A DNA stretch of 64,000 nt from Triatoma infestans (GCA_011037195.1 JAAEAF010001528.1:159850-223849), one strand, 5' to 3'; positions 13,701 through 24,100 are shown, counted from the stretch's first letter. Made by a program: numbers and translations. The notes: generated from the sequence alone by a model not told the origin.

Positions 13701-16700
13701 TTTGTGAATACAAAGAAAACATTTCTAGCTAATGGAGGGAATCGGGTGAGTATATTTGTGAGTTTGATGTAGGCCAGAACAGCATACTACTCAAATAACG
13801 AAAAAGTGGCAGGATTTATCATTAGTGATGACGATGTATAATATCATGCACAGATCAAGTACCACCAGGGAATCGATACAAATTCCGAAAGTGTGAATGA
13901 ATAGTTTTTAGAGAAAATAGCAGAAAACTAAAAAAAACTACTTTCAGTGAAATGTACTTCCGGTCATACAATATTCTTCCAACTCTGGATTTCGACAACA
14001 TATTCAATTCTAATTAATATTACTTTTTGGAATGATAGAATTGTGTAATAAACTGAAATAACACTTTAGAGGAAACCATAACCCCACCCTCCCCTGAAAG
14101 TGCCCTTAAATGAATTTTCCCTGAGCAATATTTCAAATAAAAGTTATAGCTCTTTGTATGTGTAGTTAATATAGGTTGTTTAAAGAAAATCGTTGGAGTC
14201 GTTCCCCCCCCCCAAATCACAAAAAACTGAAGAAAAAAAAACATTCAGTAAAGTGGCACTTCCGGTTGATGGATTTTTGCCCGAAATCTTCGTGTCTGAT
14301 GCGGTGGTGGTATCTAAAAACGGAATACCAAGTTTGAGCTCCCTGCAACTTTTCATTTTTGAGATATTCTGTTCACATACAGACACACACACACCACACA
14401 TACAGACCACTTTCTAAAAACCACTTTTTTTGACTCAGGGGACCTCAAAACGTGTATTTCCGATGAAAACTCAATTTGCAAATCTGGCATGATCGCAATA
14501 CTTCCTCTTACTATTATTAATATGGGAAAGTAAAAAGACATTCTTGCTTCGTCAGTCTAAAATAATACACCAGTTAAGTCATCATCATCATAATCATAAT
14601 CCCCATTTGTACCGCCTAAGCAGTGTTGGGGGCTTGTTTATAGAGGGCAATCCAACAGTTTTGGGGATCCTGGGCGAGTTCATTTCTTCTTTTCCAATCC
14701 ATGCCTCTTTTTCTCATGGCTTCCTTAGCTCCTTCCTCCCATTTTAGTCTGGGCCTCCCTCTCTCTCTCCTGCCGTCCACTTTGGCGTTGTAAATGAGTC
14801 TGGCAGTTCGACTAGGTTCCATGCGCAGTAGGTGTCCTAGCCATCTCAGCCTGTTTTGCTCAATGTTTTCAATGGCTGGCTTGATATCAAGATTTGCCGT
14901 AATTGCGGACATTGCGAACTCTGTCTCTCCTAGTTTTGTCTTCCACTTTCCTTAGGTAACGCATTTCGGAGGCTTGGATTTTCGACAAAAGCTTGGTAGT
15001 CAGTGTCCGCGACTCACTAGAGTAGGTCAGAATAGGGAGGAACGTCGATCTATACACAGCCATTTTGGCACTCTTACTCACTTCTCGACGGTTCAAGAAG
15101 CCTCTTCTGACAGCCTCGAACATCCTGCTTGCTGCTCGCACTCTCTCAGTGATTTCGCTATCGAAGAAGCCGTTTTCCTGTAAATGAGCTCCAAGGTACT
15201 TAAAGGATTCCACTTTTTCAATTATTTCTCCACTTAACCTTATCACTCTCATTGCTCTTCCAGGCTTCTTTCCTATCTTCATCACTTTCGTTTTAATCGG
15301 GTTGATTTTCATGTTAAATTCCTTCAGTTCGTCTTGTAATACTTTTAAATTTTTCTGAAGGTCTGTATCACTTTCAGCTAGAACAACCAGATTGTCTGCA
15401 AACGCGAGAATTGACAGGGTAACTTGTCTTAGGCTTAGATGTCCGAAGTGATATTTTTTCATTTTTCCTTTTGCCTTTTTAAACACCAGTTAAGTTTTAA
15501 GTATCAATATTAATTAGTCGTTTTTATATTATAAATATACAAATTCACTAGTTATAATATATACCCTACTAAAAAATTCAACAAAAATAAGCATAAAAAA
15601 AAAAATAATAAGGAATGGTCGACAACAAGATGGAATACAACCATATTTATTCGTCATAAACTTCTTTTATCGCTGACCGATTTTCTTCATCAATCATCTG
15701 GGTTTGATTTATCCCTTATTTAAATAAAAATATTAAAATATAACTTCCTTAATACAATCAATTGGTGTATCTTTTGACAAAAACCATCGAACGGTAACAT
15801 TTCTACACTATCTCTAAACTAAACTCTGGAAATGGGTGATGATTATAAAACTGTCAAAAATAAACATTAAAAATAAATTCTGGTAGAAATAATTTTAGAT
15901 ATTCATTACATATTGTGCAAATACATGGCCTATAACTATTAAAAAAAAAAATAATAATAAAACCCTATGGCGCAACAGCCCATGAAGGGGGTCAAGGCTT
16001 GCCAGATGGCGATTTGAATAAGCACGCCGTTTAGTTCCGGCCTTCGCTACCTAGAGCGCTACTAACTGTAGCTTCCCACTTTTTATCACGATGCTGGGTC
16101 CACACCGACTTTGCCCTCATGGGAATCGAACCCTGAATTCTCGCACGATAGCCAACGCACGATTGACCAACGCATGAGGACATAACTATTTTTAAAAAAA
16201 ATATTTATTTACAGCATCAACAGGAACTGAAAGTGATGAAGAAGATGAAGCTGAACTGTTGTCCATTGATATACCAGTTACCTGCCCAATCAGCAAGAAA
16301 GTAATTAAATGTCCTTGTCGTAGTAAATTATGTATTCATTTAAATTGTTTCGATCTAACAAGTTTTTTAAAACTTAATGAGAATAAAAGGACTTGGTATT
16401 GTCCAATATGTGAAAAACTCATTAAACACAATGCAATACTTATTGACAGGTAAAATATGTTATTTTAATTTTTTGAACGAATTATTTTTAACATAAACGA
16501 AATCAATTGCAATAATATTATATTTTAATTTTCAATTATTACTTTGTATTGAAGTTGTCTAAATGACAGTGGCAGGTGGAAAAGATTTTTATAGCTATTC
16601 GTCCAGGGTTAATGCAACAAGGCTGTGTGGCCATAAGGATGTCTTTGGGCCACCGTACACTTAACAAGCAAGCATAAACATAGCATGGGCCTGAAAACGG

Positions 16701-19700
16701 ACAGCCTATATAAGTTTTGTCAGGAAGAAGGAGAAACAGCACTGCACGCACCTCGGTGTCAGTGTCCAGGAGCTTATGCCGCTGAGATTTCTTCTTTTAG
16801 GGAGTAGAAAATGACACCTGTTAGCTTCCCCTAAGAGTCTCGCTCTCAGGACTCTTAAGTCTAATAAAATGAGACAGGGCTTGAGAGGGTGCTCTGACTG
16901 GTGGGTACCTCCAAGGATTACCCAGAAGTCTCTCACTAACTCCAAAATCTAATTACTGACACATAGACCCATGGGCGTGGGCTGGATAGCCAACCCCTAC
17001 AGAATCTAATCTAAGTTGTCTAAACAGAGCTGTCAAACTCAAATAAAAGCGAGTTCTTTTCAAATGGGCATTCCTTCGAACAAATTCCATCGAAGATTCC
17101 TTCGAACAAATTGAATAGAGTGTGAGAGAGAATAAAGTAACTAAAAAAATAAAAATTTATACTCTCAAATTAGCTCTCTTTCTTTACAGCTGTCTATTTA
17201 ATTACATTTGATTTATTATTGTCCCCACAATAGTTGTCACATTTGTAAAATATATATATTGATATATATATATATGTAATGTTTTGGTGTGATGTGTATT
17301 TGTAGTAGCACGAGCGGCGTTGTAACAAAAAAGGGCTTGTGATGTTGAGATAAGGATAGAAGTATTAAGAAATAATCAAGAGATCTCACTGCCTTTAAAA
17401 TAGCTATATTATCTAAGAGAAATTAAGTTACTTTGAATTATCCCAACAATATGCTTATAAATTAACTGGAATAAACTGTAATGTTATAACTCAACTCAGA
17501 AGCGTCCTCCTTGAATTTTAGAACAAGTCTGTCTTTATTATATTAAAAACTCTACGAGTGGTAGTTGGTTTTAATGGTGGCTTCTGACTTTTATTTCGAT
17601 GCGGGCATTCTCTGTGGAAATGCATTTGTCCACAGAAACGACAAGGAAATAGGGGTGTGCGAAGATTAGAAGTTTTCGAAGTGACAGCGAAAACTGTGGG
17701 GTTTGTTTCAGAAGCCTGTACTTCTTTTAGGGCATTGGCATAAAAGGAGTGTTTCGTCTAATTTTTGAGGTAGCTTAGTTCGTACCTCATTACGAAACGG
17801 TTGAGGAAGTGACTTCAGAAATGCATCAGTGGCCAGTTTATCTAAAATTGTTTGTAAAGCCTCGAGTGGGTTAGCTTGTGCTTTTAAATGAATGGCGGAT
17901 TGGATGTGTCTAATCCTATCCGCCAAGGTTTCAGGAGACTCTGCTGGAAGAGATTGAATATTAAGAAACTTAGAAATATATTAATATAAATAAATCAAAA
18001 ATATCTAGATATGTGACATTCACTTGCAAAAGGACAAGCCAGGTATATGGAAGCAGTTACTGGAAAAATTTAAGAACAATTATGGCATTGTACTACCCCT
18101 TCTCCTCACAGGGGAGGAATTGAAGGAACAAAGAGAAGAGATTCTTTTAAAGACAGACTTGTTCTAAATATCAAGGTGGAAACATCGGAACACTAGATCA
18201 GGAATCGCTCTCTAAATATCTGTGCCAGTTTCACAATAAATTAAATAAGTTTATAATATCAAATAAGTTGTGGTTATTATTTTAACAGAATATAGCTGTT
18301 TTCGAGAAAATACCAGAAAATTAAAAAAAAAAAACAAAAAAAAAAACAATTCTACAAATTCGTACTTCCTGTTAACCGATTCATATTTGGAATTCTAGCA
18401 TTCTCAAGCGTTGCTCTAGTGGCTAGCGCATTCACTTTTCGTGCGAGAATTCAGGGTTCGATTCCCGTGAGGACATAAGAAGTGGGAAGCTACAGTTAGT
18501 AGCGCCCTAAGTAGCGAAGGCCACAGTTAAACGGCGTGGGATCTGTGCGCCGTGCTTATCACACGCCCTCCTATTCAAATCGCCGTCTGGCCCTTCTTCG
18601 GCTGTTACGCCATAAGTTTTTTTTTTTTTACTAAAATATCATTTTTTCTGGAAAAGTGATAGGCAGTATATACAAACATTAAAGAAAATCGGAGCAATTT
18701 TCTAGAAAAATGCGAAAACCAAAATAAATAAATAAAAAAAACCTGATGTGAAACACTCACACAACTTTCTTTTACTCCTGTTCTCAAAATTATAATTGAC
18801 AATTTCATAGTTTGTGTACCAAATTTAATGAAATTCGTCGAAAGCTGAAAAAAACTGTTCAGTAAAAGTGCACCTCCGGTTTACTAATTTCCTTGAAACT
18901 TGGAATTTGGCCAACTATTTATTTCTAATTAATTTTGTTTGGATGATAGAATTGTATAATCAACTATGATAGCATTTTAAAGAAAAATATAACCCCCCCA
19001 CCCGTTTCCTAAAAGTGCCCTTACATGATTGTTCCTAGAGAAATGTTTTAAATAAAAGATGTAGATCTTTGCATGTTTAGTTTATATAAGAAGTTTCAAG
19101 AAAATTGTCGGAGCCATTTTTGAGAAACTTGCGAAAAAGAGAATTAATCATTTAATAAAGAGTGGTAAAGTAAATGCACTTCCGGTTATCCGATTTTTTT
19201 CAAACTCGGAATTTCAACAACATATTCAATTCTAATTAACATTATTTAGATGATAGAATTGTCTAATAAACTGAAAAATAGCACTTTAGATGAAAACCTA
19301 ACCCCATCCCTCCCCCAAAAGTGCCCTTACATGAATTTTCCCGGAGAAATGTTACAAATAAATGTTGTAGCTCTTTGTATGTGCGATTGATGTTCCAAGT
19401 TTAAAGAAAATCGTTGGAGCGATTTTTGAGAAAATCGCAAAAAAGTAAAAAAAACAACTTGTAAAGTGGTCCTTCCGGTTGTGGAATTTTGACAGATAAC
19501 GTACTGTCAGATCTCATGGTGATACCTAAATGGAATATCAAGTTTCAACTTTCTACGATTTTTTGTGTTTGAGCTATGCTGTTCACATACACGCACGCAC
19601 GCACACACACAGACCATTTGCTAAAAACCACTTTTTTGGACTCAGGGGACCTCAAAACGGTCAAAATTTAAGCGTCCTGCGATTTTTCTTTAAGAAAGTA

Positions 19701-21206
19701 CTTTAATCACAGACATATACATCACTTTTTCTTTTTCTCTCTCTCGCTAGAAAATAAAAAGAAGTAAAAATCTCTTTATCACTGTTGCTGCTAGTTATGC
19801 CTAGAGATGTGATTTGAAATTCTATCTCATTCAAGCATATTTGATTGATGAATTTAAAAATTTAATTTGAATTCAAATTACTAAAGATAGCTTGTAATTT
19901 TAAACATGGGAGACAATTATGAAACTGGAAACTTAATTACTTCTGTAGTTTCCACTGCTGTTCTAGAAAATGGTGTCTTCAACTGTTATCAATCAAATCT
20001 ACAGTGAAAAATTTTACCAACAGGCATTGTGGCTGTAAATCTAAAGATGCTTCAAGTATTAGAATGTTTCATCTAAAACAATCTACAATTGTGGCAGTAC
20101 ACTTCGTAATGCGCGAGGTCTGGTCTCCGGCAACAATGATCACCAGTTACTTCTGTCACATTCTGACCTTCTCATATTGCATACTCTAAGCATTTGTGCT
20201 TGCATTTTCACCTAAGTTTCAGTTTGCCTTTTCCATGTATAACATGTAATATATTCGTCTAATATTCTTTTCAGATTAGAATCCTGGTTCAACATTGCCG
20301 CATGTCCAGACCAACAAAGCCTTTCTATCTTAATGAAAATGACGATATTCATCTCCTTATATGCTTCATTATACAATCTATTTCAGCTCCAATAAATCTT
20401 TCAGTGGATTTTCGTTTCATAAACTAAGTAGCATGAGTTTGAGTTTCTTTTAACTGCCCAGCATTCCGAACTATATATTACCTGCAAAAATCTCTGGGCT
20501 TTATTCTAGTCAGCGGTCACTTCAGTTCAACGCCAGAGATGTTACTTCTTAACAGTCTTCCTCTGTATTCCAATAGTGTTCTAATAGTTCTAAATATAAA
20601 ATAAGAGGAGGAAACCCTCCCTTATTACAAAGAGAATGCACTGATCAAAAAACTAGATATGATTAATCTTTCAGGTTTCTATGCCCACTGTCATGCAACT
20701 CTTGGTGCATCAATGGTGTGTTATAAGCCACGGTAAACGAAAAATATTTCTATGAAATGTTTGTATGGCAATGGTCAGAAGAGTTTTTGAAAAAAAAAGA
20801 ATTCTTTGTTGCTCTACTACGTTTCGGGTACCTTGGTGCCCTTCTTCAAGAGCTCTTTAGGATAGGAGAGGAGTGAACGTTGAGAACGTTAAGACTGAAT
20901 TTTTTTTTTTTTTTTTCCACAACCTTTATCAAGTCTGTATAAGTTGTATTGGAATTCTAAGATTGTTCCGTTGTGTGACTATAATTTTGTTTTAGAACAA
21001 AAAAAAAAATTAAAAACGCATTTATCTTAAAATTGTAAAAAAATTCCACATTCTGAGAGTTTAATTTTGAATTCTCAAAAATAATTTTTTATTTTCACTT
21101 CAGGTTCTTGCAGAAAATAATACAGCAAATACCAGCTGGGTGTAGAAGTGTAACTGTTAACAGAGATGGTTCTTGGTTTCCAGCGTTTACAAATAAAATG
21201 TATTAA
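4714..21206 (+). CDS. PIAS-like SP-RING protein, gene 1 (putative SUMO E3 ligase)
   Basis: Six exons join in frame: 4714-4888, 4997-5106, 6622-6729, 13257-13443, 16215-16449 and 21104-21206. They total 918 nt, 305 residues plus TAA. All introns are GT-AG, with phases 1,0,0,1,2. Residues about 59-185 resemble the PINIT domain: an RIGVIL strand, then KPINLMPALNIIPNAENLL, which fits the family's RPINITP-type block. An acidic stretch (199-207) precedes the SP-RING (217-300). Its zinc ligands C233, H235, C256 and C259, plus CFD at 238-240 and W254, are intact, and the terminal DGSW motif of PIAS proteins is at 293-296. PIAS proteins use this ring to promote SUMO transfer from Ubc9, mostly in the nucleus. 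SAP domain, SUMO-interacting motif and C-terminal tail are absent, so the protein is about half the usual length. ATG 4714 was chosen because all three frames of the exon segment before it contain stops. The last AATAAA (21192-21197) overlaps the coding end. Introns 3 to 5 are full of transposons. A divergent but possibly functional copy; the identity of the ring is firm, activity is not. Confidence 0.85.
6050..6480 (+). repeat. Diverged repeat X copy (intron 2 of gene 1)
   Basis: Contains the family's landmarks in order: an AAAATCGTTG...ACGG block, a CTTCCG motif, and the GGTGAAAACTTAATTT terminal module. Strongly diverged from the other copies. Confidence 0.45.
6840..7190. other. Intron 3 of gene 1, no gene seen
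   Basis: AT-rich with a T-rich and GT-rich tract near 6905-6960. Nothing else recognised. Confidence 0.3.
7190..8225 (-). mobile_element. LTR retrotransposon 5' part: LTR, primer site and gag-like sequence
   Basis: Read on the minus strand, an LTR-like block (about 8225-7849) is shared with 62565-62900. It is followed by TGGTGTCAGAAGTAG (7848-7834), which matches the expected primer-binding site for a tRNA-Leu 3' end. Then comes a broken frame (about 7740-7190) encoding a Glu/Lys-rich, coiled-coil-like protein (for example EDDSLTKIEYMGEES) as found at the start of gag-like ORFs. No protease, RT or integrase follows, and no 3' LTR was found. The order LTR, primer site, coding sequence is what supports the call; the LTR boundaries are approximate. 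Confidence 0.5.
8226..8690. other. Intron 3 of gene 1, AT-rich, nothing recognised
   Basis: No open frame, splice pair or repeat landmark was found. Confidence 0.3.
8690..9010 (-). pseudogene. Transposase C-terminal relic with inverted duplication
   Basis: On the minus strand about 8890-8700 reads LTPLEFFLWGYHKEKIYVRE and continues to an IPADMM segment. This is typical of the last catalytic block (SPDLTPxxFFLWG) and tail of DD34D-type insect transposases. The catalytic-block sequence recurs inverted at about 8980-9010, so the segment holds two opposed copies of the same 30-45 bases. The rest of the transposase is missing. Confidence 0.55.
9095..10040 (+). mobile_element. LINE fragment: RNase H to 3' end
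   Basis: Frames on the + strand give WYTDG (near 9158, RNase H catalytic Asp), PGHVGVEGIEVADTLAKEG (9441 onward, the HxGxxGNExAD block), FTGHCRLRGHLRKL and CRFCG, then a second frame 9772-9966 ending ILGFLRKLNLERVL. At least two frameshifts. A T-rich tract at about 10045 may mark the tail. No RT is present. Confidence 0.75.
10480..10960 (-). mobile_element. LINE RNase H-region relic
   Basis: A minus-strand frame (10827-10621) reads NDIRSFIIRNSFTKWQKEY, a pattern seen between the RNase H domain and the C-terminal Cys motif of insect LINEs. Upstream it is preceded by a broken HCGLQHNE segment that could be the HxGxxGNE block. Heavily decayed. Confidence 0.45.
11165..11435 (+). pseudogene. Mariner-type transposase N-terminus
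   Basis: Open frame of 86 codons from ATG 11175. Residues 9-70 match the paired helix-turn-helix DNA-binding region of mariner/SETMAR transposases: EQRSEIRFLVAEGMKDNEIH, a YVYNWVDKFKSGR recognition-helix segment, then CDEQR. It then departs from the family and ends at a stop 11433-11435. The catalytic DDD domain is missing, so this is a truncated or internally deleted copy. Confidence 0.7.
11516..11959 (-). mobile_element. 5'-truncated LINE (RT C-terminal end) with 14-bp target duplication
   Basis: The minus strand reads the C-terminal end of a LINE reverse transcriptase: SETW, then KWYEHLRRMPPERWP and RRRERPDRWWEDDIEEQM. The 3' end is an (AAGT)n tail at 11516-11527. The 14 bases ggatctactaattt occur at 11502-11515 and again at 11960-11973, bounding the insert exactly. 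Confidence 0.85.
12185..12350 (-). mobile_element. SINE C fragment
   Basis: Body of the same family as 15941-16181 and 18392-18620. It shares tggcgcc, the gcgatttgaata stretch and the block agtgggaagctacagttag (read on the minus strand). The tRNA-like head is missing. The 3' tail on the element strand is T-rich. Confidence 0.7.
12515..13105. repeat. Large palindrome (foldback element), arms about 285 bp
   Basis: The two halves are near-perfect reverse complements around about 12797. Outer ends carry atccgtcg...gcatgcatatttatttt and its complement, and ccggtttcggattttcatcc matches ggatgaaaatccgaaaccgg. The right arm has extra copies of an AACCTTATA motif at about 12870-12915. Partial copies are at 32155-32310 and 55770-55900. 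No protein coding seen. This is a hairpin-forming nonautonomous DNA element. Confidence 0.8.
13860..14545 (+). repeat. Repeat X copy
   Basis: Two monomer-like units, each starting near a CACTTCCGGTT-type motif (about 13955 and 14255, roughly 300 bp apart). They are followed by the terminal module with CAGACACACACAC, GGGGACCTCAAAACG and a hairpin-prone CTTCCTCTTAC...GGGAAAGTAAA end. No credible ORF. Confidence 0.7.
14579..15482 (-). mobile_element. 5'-truncated LINE, reverse transcriptase C-terminal half, 12-bp target duplication
   Basis: A minus-strand frame 15486-14887 reads LAFADNLVVLAE (the RT FADD box with Asn in place of the second Asp), NPIKTKVMKIG, FKYLGA and a TYSSE block. The frame then shifts near 14900 into 14912-14616 with RLRWLGHLLRM and the Arg-rich end. 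The 3' tail is a short (ATG)n run at 14579-14592. The 12 bases acaccagttaag lie at 14567-14578 and 15483-15494, giving exact edges. The catalytic change and the frameshift show it is dead. Confidence 0.88.
15941..16181 (-). mobile_element. SINE C, full copy with 9-bp target duplication
   Basis: The element strand is minus. A tRNA-like head has acceptor-stem halves CCTCATG and CATGAGG, a box B ggttcgattcc and a preceding GCGAGAA anticodon-arm region. A body about 120 bp long and a T-rich 3' tail follow (seen as A-rich at 15941-15962). ataactatt at 15932-15940 and 16182-16190 is the target duplication. It sits in intron 4 of gene 1, just before the SP-RING exon. Confidence 0.85.
16215..16449 (+). 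CDS. Gene 1 exon 5: SP-RING core
   Basis: Exon with acceptor TTTACAG and donor AG|GTAAAA. It encodes the acidic linker and the ring with CRSKLCIHLNCFD and WYCPICEK. All four zinc ligands are present. A SINE ends only 33 bases before this exon. Confidence 0.88.
16590..17010 (+). mobile_element. LINE 3' end fragment
   Basis: Broken frame reading a GHRTLNK block, then KFCQEEGETALHA and CQCP (the C-terminal Cys motif). A 3' tail aatctaatctaa sits at about 16993-17005, the same TCTAA-type tail as the LINE at 60818-61529. Strongly decayed. Confidence 0.65.
17283..18300 (-). mobile_element. LTR retrotransposon relic with gag and zinc knuckle
   Basis: Minus strand about 17990-17560. ADRIRHIQSAIHLKAQANP is followed by LATDAFLKSLPQPFRNEVR, which fits LTR-retrotransposon gag. 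A frameshift leads to CRFCGQMHFHREC, a zinc-knuckle-like motif. Bases 18180-18300 (minus) and 17283-17390 (plus) are both shared with 58085-58330, so LTR-like pieces flank the gag in opposite orientation. This suggests rearrangement. No protease, RT or integrase. Confidence 0.6.
18300..19745 (+). repeat. Repeat X, longest copy, tandem 300-bp units
   Basis: Units begin at CTTCCGGTT-type motifs near 18365, 18870, 19180 and 19475. After removal of the SINE at about 18392-18620 the spacing is about 300 bp throughout. Each unit contains gatagaattgt, agtgcccttacatga and a TTGGAGC...TTTTTGAGAAA block. The terminal module (CACGCACGCAC, GGGGACCTCAAAACG) is at 19570-19670. Confidence 0.75.
18392..18620 (+). 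mobile_element. SINE C copy nested in repeat X
   Basis: tRNA-like head with a box A-like tctagtggctagcgc and box B ggttcgattcc (18455-18465). The common body and a 3' run of about 12 T at 18616-18629 follow. It interrupts the first X unit. Confidence 0.8.
19746..20250. other. Intron 5 of gene 1, no gene seen
   Basis: AT-rich. A 61-codon frame at 20004-20189 has no recognisable motif. Confidence 0.3.
20250..20530 (-). mobile_element. LINE reverse transcriptase C-terminal relic
   Basis: Minus-strand reading gives KIERLCWSGHAAML, matching the RLRWLGHVxRM block near the end of RTE-like LINE RTs. Stops interrupt it. Confidence 0.4.
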
Positions 21207-22326
21207 ACAACACTTGGTTTTTTTGAAATTTATTATTAGGATCTTTGAGTAAGATAATTTGAATTGTGAAAAATTTTATTCATATTACATTATTTTATTA
21301 GTTGGTAGTTTAATATTTTTTGAGTGAACTGTAACCGAATTGTTATTTCACTATATGTAAGGAGAATTGTGCTGTGTATATGGTCACCTGGTTTGATGCA
21401 TTGCTAGCTACTAGCTTAACATAATAACAACAATAGCAAATTGTTAAAAGCAAAGTACTGAAATCAATCATTATCTCAGAAATAAAACTCAATTTCATTT
21501 GTTGACAAAGAAATGAAATTATTGACTGTCCGATATGGTATATCATACTGCGATTTTATATGCTGAGTCAAGTGATATAATAACATGCTGATATTTTCAA
21601 GTTTTGTCTAATTTTTCATTGAAAACTTTTAACAATCAAAAAGTGTTGGAAAAATGGAAAATTTACATTGTACAAATGTATCTGAACAAATCTTTATATT
21701 TTTAAAATTTAATAAACAAGTAGATATAAAAAGAAAAAAAATTCTGTTTTTTGTATGGATAAATTCAAATACAAAGTATTTGATGAATTTAGAAAATCAA
21801 ATTTCATCCTTTCATTCTTCAAAAATTAAATACCTATTACTGAAAAATACATATAATTAACTAAAATTAAATAAAATAAACTTAAGAAGAATTTAATTTT
21901 TAAAACAGTAACCTGCTCTAAATAAGTAGTTAATAGGTCTATACCGCAGGTCATTCAATTTGAATTTTATTGAATATATAACCGTGCATTAGCAAAAGTC
22001 CAATAGTAAAACATTCCAATTATCAGGCAAGATTTTTATATTTTGAGGAAAATAATAAAAAATCAAAGGATAACTCTTATTTTCGAGCAAAACACAAATA
22101 TTCTCAAATGATGATAATTAATTTTCTGTTGAAATAAGAAAATTGTTAACGATTATTTTTTACTTTTATATAAACATCAAATAGAATTTTAAAAAATATA
22201 TATAAAAAAAGAATTCATATTTTTCAATTCATAAAGTTCAAAATTTTTTTGCGAAATTTAACTTAAAATTAGTGAACATTAAAGTGGGCTTACTAAAGCG
22301 AATTAATTTTTAGTTTTTCAAAATAA
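21207..22326. other. Downstream flank of gene 1, no gene seen
   Basis: Very AT-rich; short chance frames only (for example 21654-21860). AATAAA occurs at about 21480 and could be a second poly(A) signal of gene 1. Confidence 0.3.
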
Positions 22327-22502
22327 CCTATATTCAATCCCTGGTTACATGCCCATATTCTTGCGCGTCGTGAATCTTTGGGTGGTATCGTCCATGAATT
22401 TATAATGAAGCAACTTCCTAAGAATTTGAGTGAAAGGAGGGATAGATTTAAAAAAATATCTAAAAACCAGATGGCCAAATCACAACACAATATATTTGAA
22501 AG
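22327..22502 (+). other. Unidentified 58-codon open frame
   Basis: Open from just after a TAA (22324-22326) to a TAG. It reads NPWLHAHILARRESLGGIVH and a Lys/Arg-rich end. The composition is protein-like and less AT-driven than its surroundings, but there is no ATG until residue 33 and no splice acceptor inside the frame. It may be a relic of a gene or transposon. Confidence 0.25.
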
Positions 22503-22849
22503 CTAGCAGTATGTTATGAATGTTTGATATGCTATAATAATAGTTGGGAATTACTGCACCATATTGGTGCAGATTGGATTTGTAAGTACTTTCGAATATA
22601 TTTTACATCTAAGTAATATTATAGATTCTTGTTCCTGATTTGTTAAGTTTCTATGGCCGATTTGGATTTATTCTTGAATTGCATTGATTAAGTAAAAATG
22701 GGACATAATGTTTGATTTTCTATACTTGATCCTTTATTTTTCCGATTTGCTATGCTTACACGCAAACCAATTAAGCCAATTAAAAAATATGCAATTTCGG
22801 ATTAGATTGTAATGGTTCAACCTGTATTTTATTCGTAATGGATGCAATA

Positions 22850-24100
22850 AAGAATAAAGATGATGTGGCACTTCATTATAAATTTCGAAGATAGAAAATT
22901 TGAGGAGATTAGTGAAGTAGAGGATTTGAGGAACAGAGCAAAGAGAAAGAGAATGAAGATAATTAAGGAATTTAAATATTTGGGATTGCCGCTAATAAAT
23001 GCTACTTTGAACTACAAAGGCATCTATTCTCTCGGAATACTAAAGTTCTTTCTTTATAAAACACTAGTCCATACAGTCCCAGTATTACGTCTCGGAGTGC
23101 TGGGGTCCTTTCCTAAAGTAGATGAACAAAAAATTCTTCGTTTTGAAAAGAAAAGTCCTTAGAAGAATATAAGACGTAGTATAAGAAGGAAATATATGAA
23201 GACAAAGGACAATGCAGAAGTGAGGTTCAAGTTTGATTGTGTACTTACCGTTTATATCATCAAGGTGGACATCTTTAGTTGATGAGACATAAGTTCATGT
23301 AGTGTTATGCCCAGAATATAGATTAACAATGTCAGGGAAATTTATCTTTGTAGGGTTGGAGAACCTGAAGGAGTGATTGAGAAGGGGTAAGATGGACCCG
23401 GTGTAAAGATGTTGAGTGGGGAACTTGATGGTGTAAAGTATGTCTGTATTGCGTTTAGAATTGTCTGTGTGTCAGGCTGGATTTATTTAATATAATAAAG
23501 TGTTGTTTATAATTCTGACTTGTTTTGTATTTGTAAAACCTGTGATCTGTAGGTGACTGATTGCTAAACAACTATAAAAACAATAATAGTCAGTAAGTAT
23601 GAAAAGTCTAAGTTAAAAGTCAAGGATGATGGCAAAAACTGAGATGGATCGATGCTTTCAGGAGGATTGCCAGAGGTTTACTTAGCATAAGACACTGAAA
23701 AAATAGCGGCACAAAACACAAAATACGTATAGCGTAAAGCTAGAGAAGGTCCCGGATTCAATATATATCCCTGAGTTGATGCACCAATCAATGAAGAAAT
23801 ATTTGGATCAGTTATATAAGAATACAGTTGTAGATAAGAGCCGGAATGAGGGAGTAAAGAAGGCCACTAAGGATGCTAGTACATCCTGGCTACATCCTGT
23901 ATTGTGCATATTGGCACTATCAATAAAAAATTTTAAAAAGGCAGGAATCACTCATAGCAGGAATAATCTTTTATACCGCGTATTTGGACATAACGCAAAA
24001 GTCGAGAAGAAAATTAAAATGATGAAAATGGATGTCTGGTATTGGTCGATCTGTAAAACCGAAATAGACCGGATAAGATAGAAATAGGGCTGGTCATGTT
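22850..24100 (+). mobile_element. Decayed LINE reverse transcriptase fragment
   Basis: Scattered frames read KEFKYLG followed by INAT, YKTLVHTVPVL, and KVDEQKILRFEKK (RT C-terminal 'thumb' pattern in RTE/CR1-like LINEs). A later frame at 23776-24081 reads KNTVVDKSRNEGVKKATKDA. Many stops. Confidence 0.5.

Noticed and set aside
16130..16181. Possible tRNA gene on the minus strand
   Set aside because: It is the head of SINE C, repeated at 18392 with the same body.
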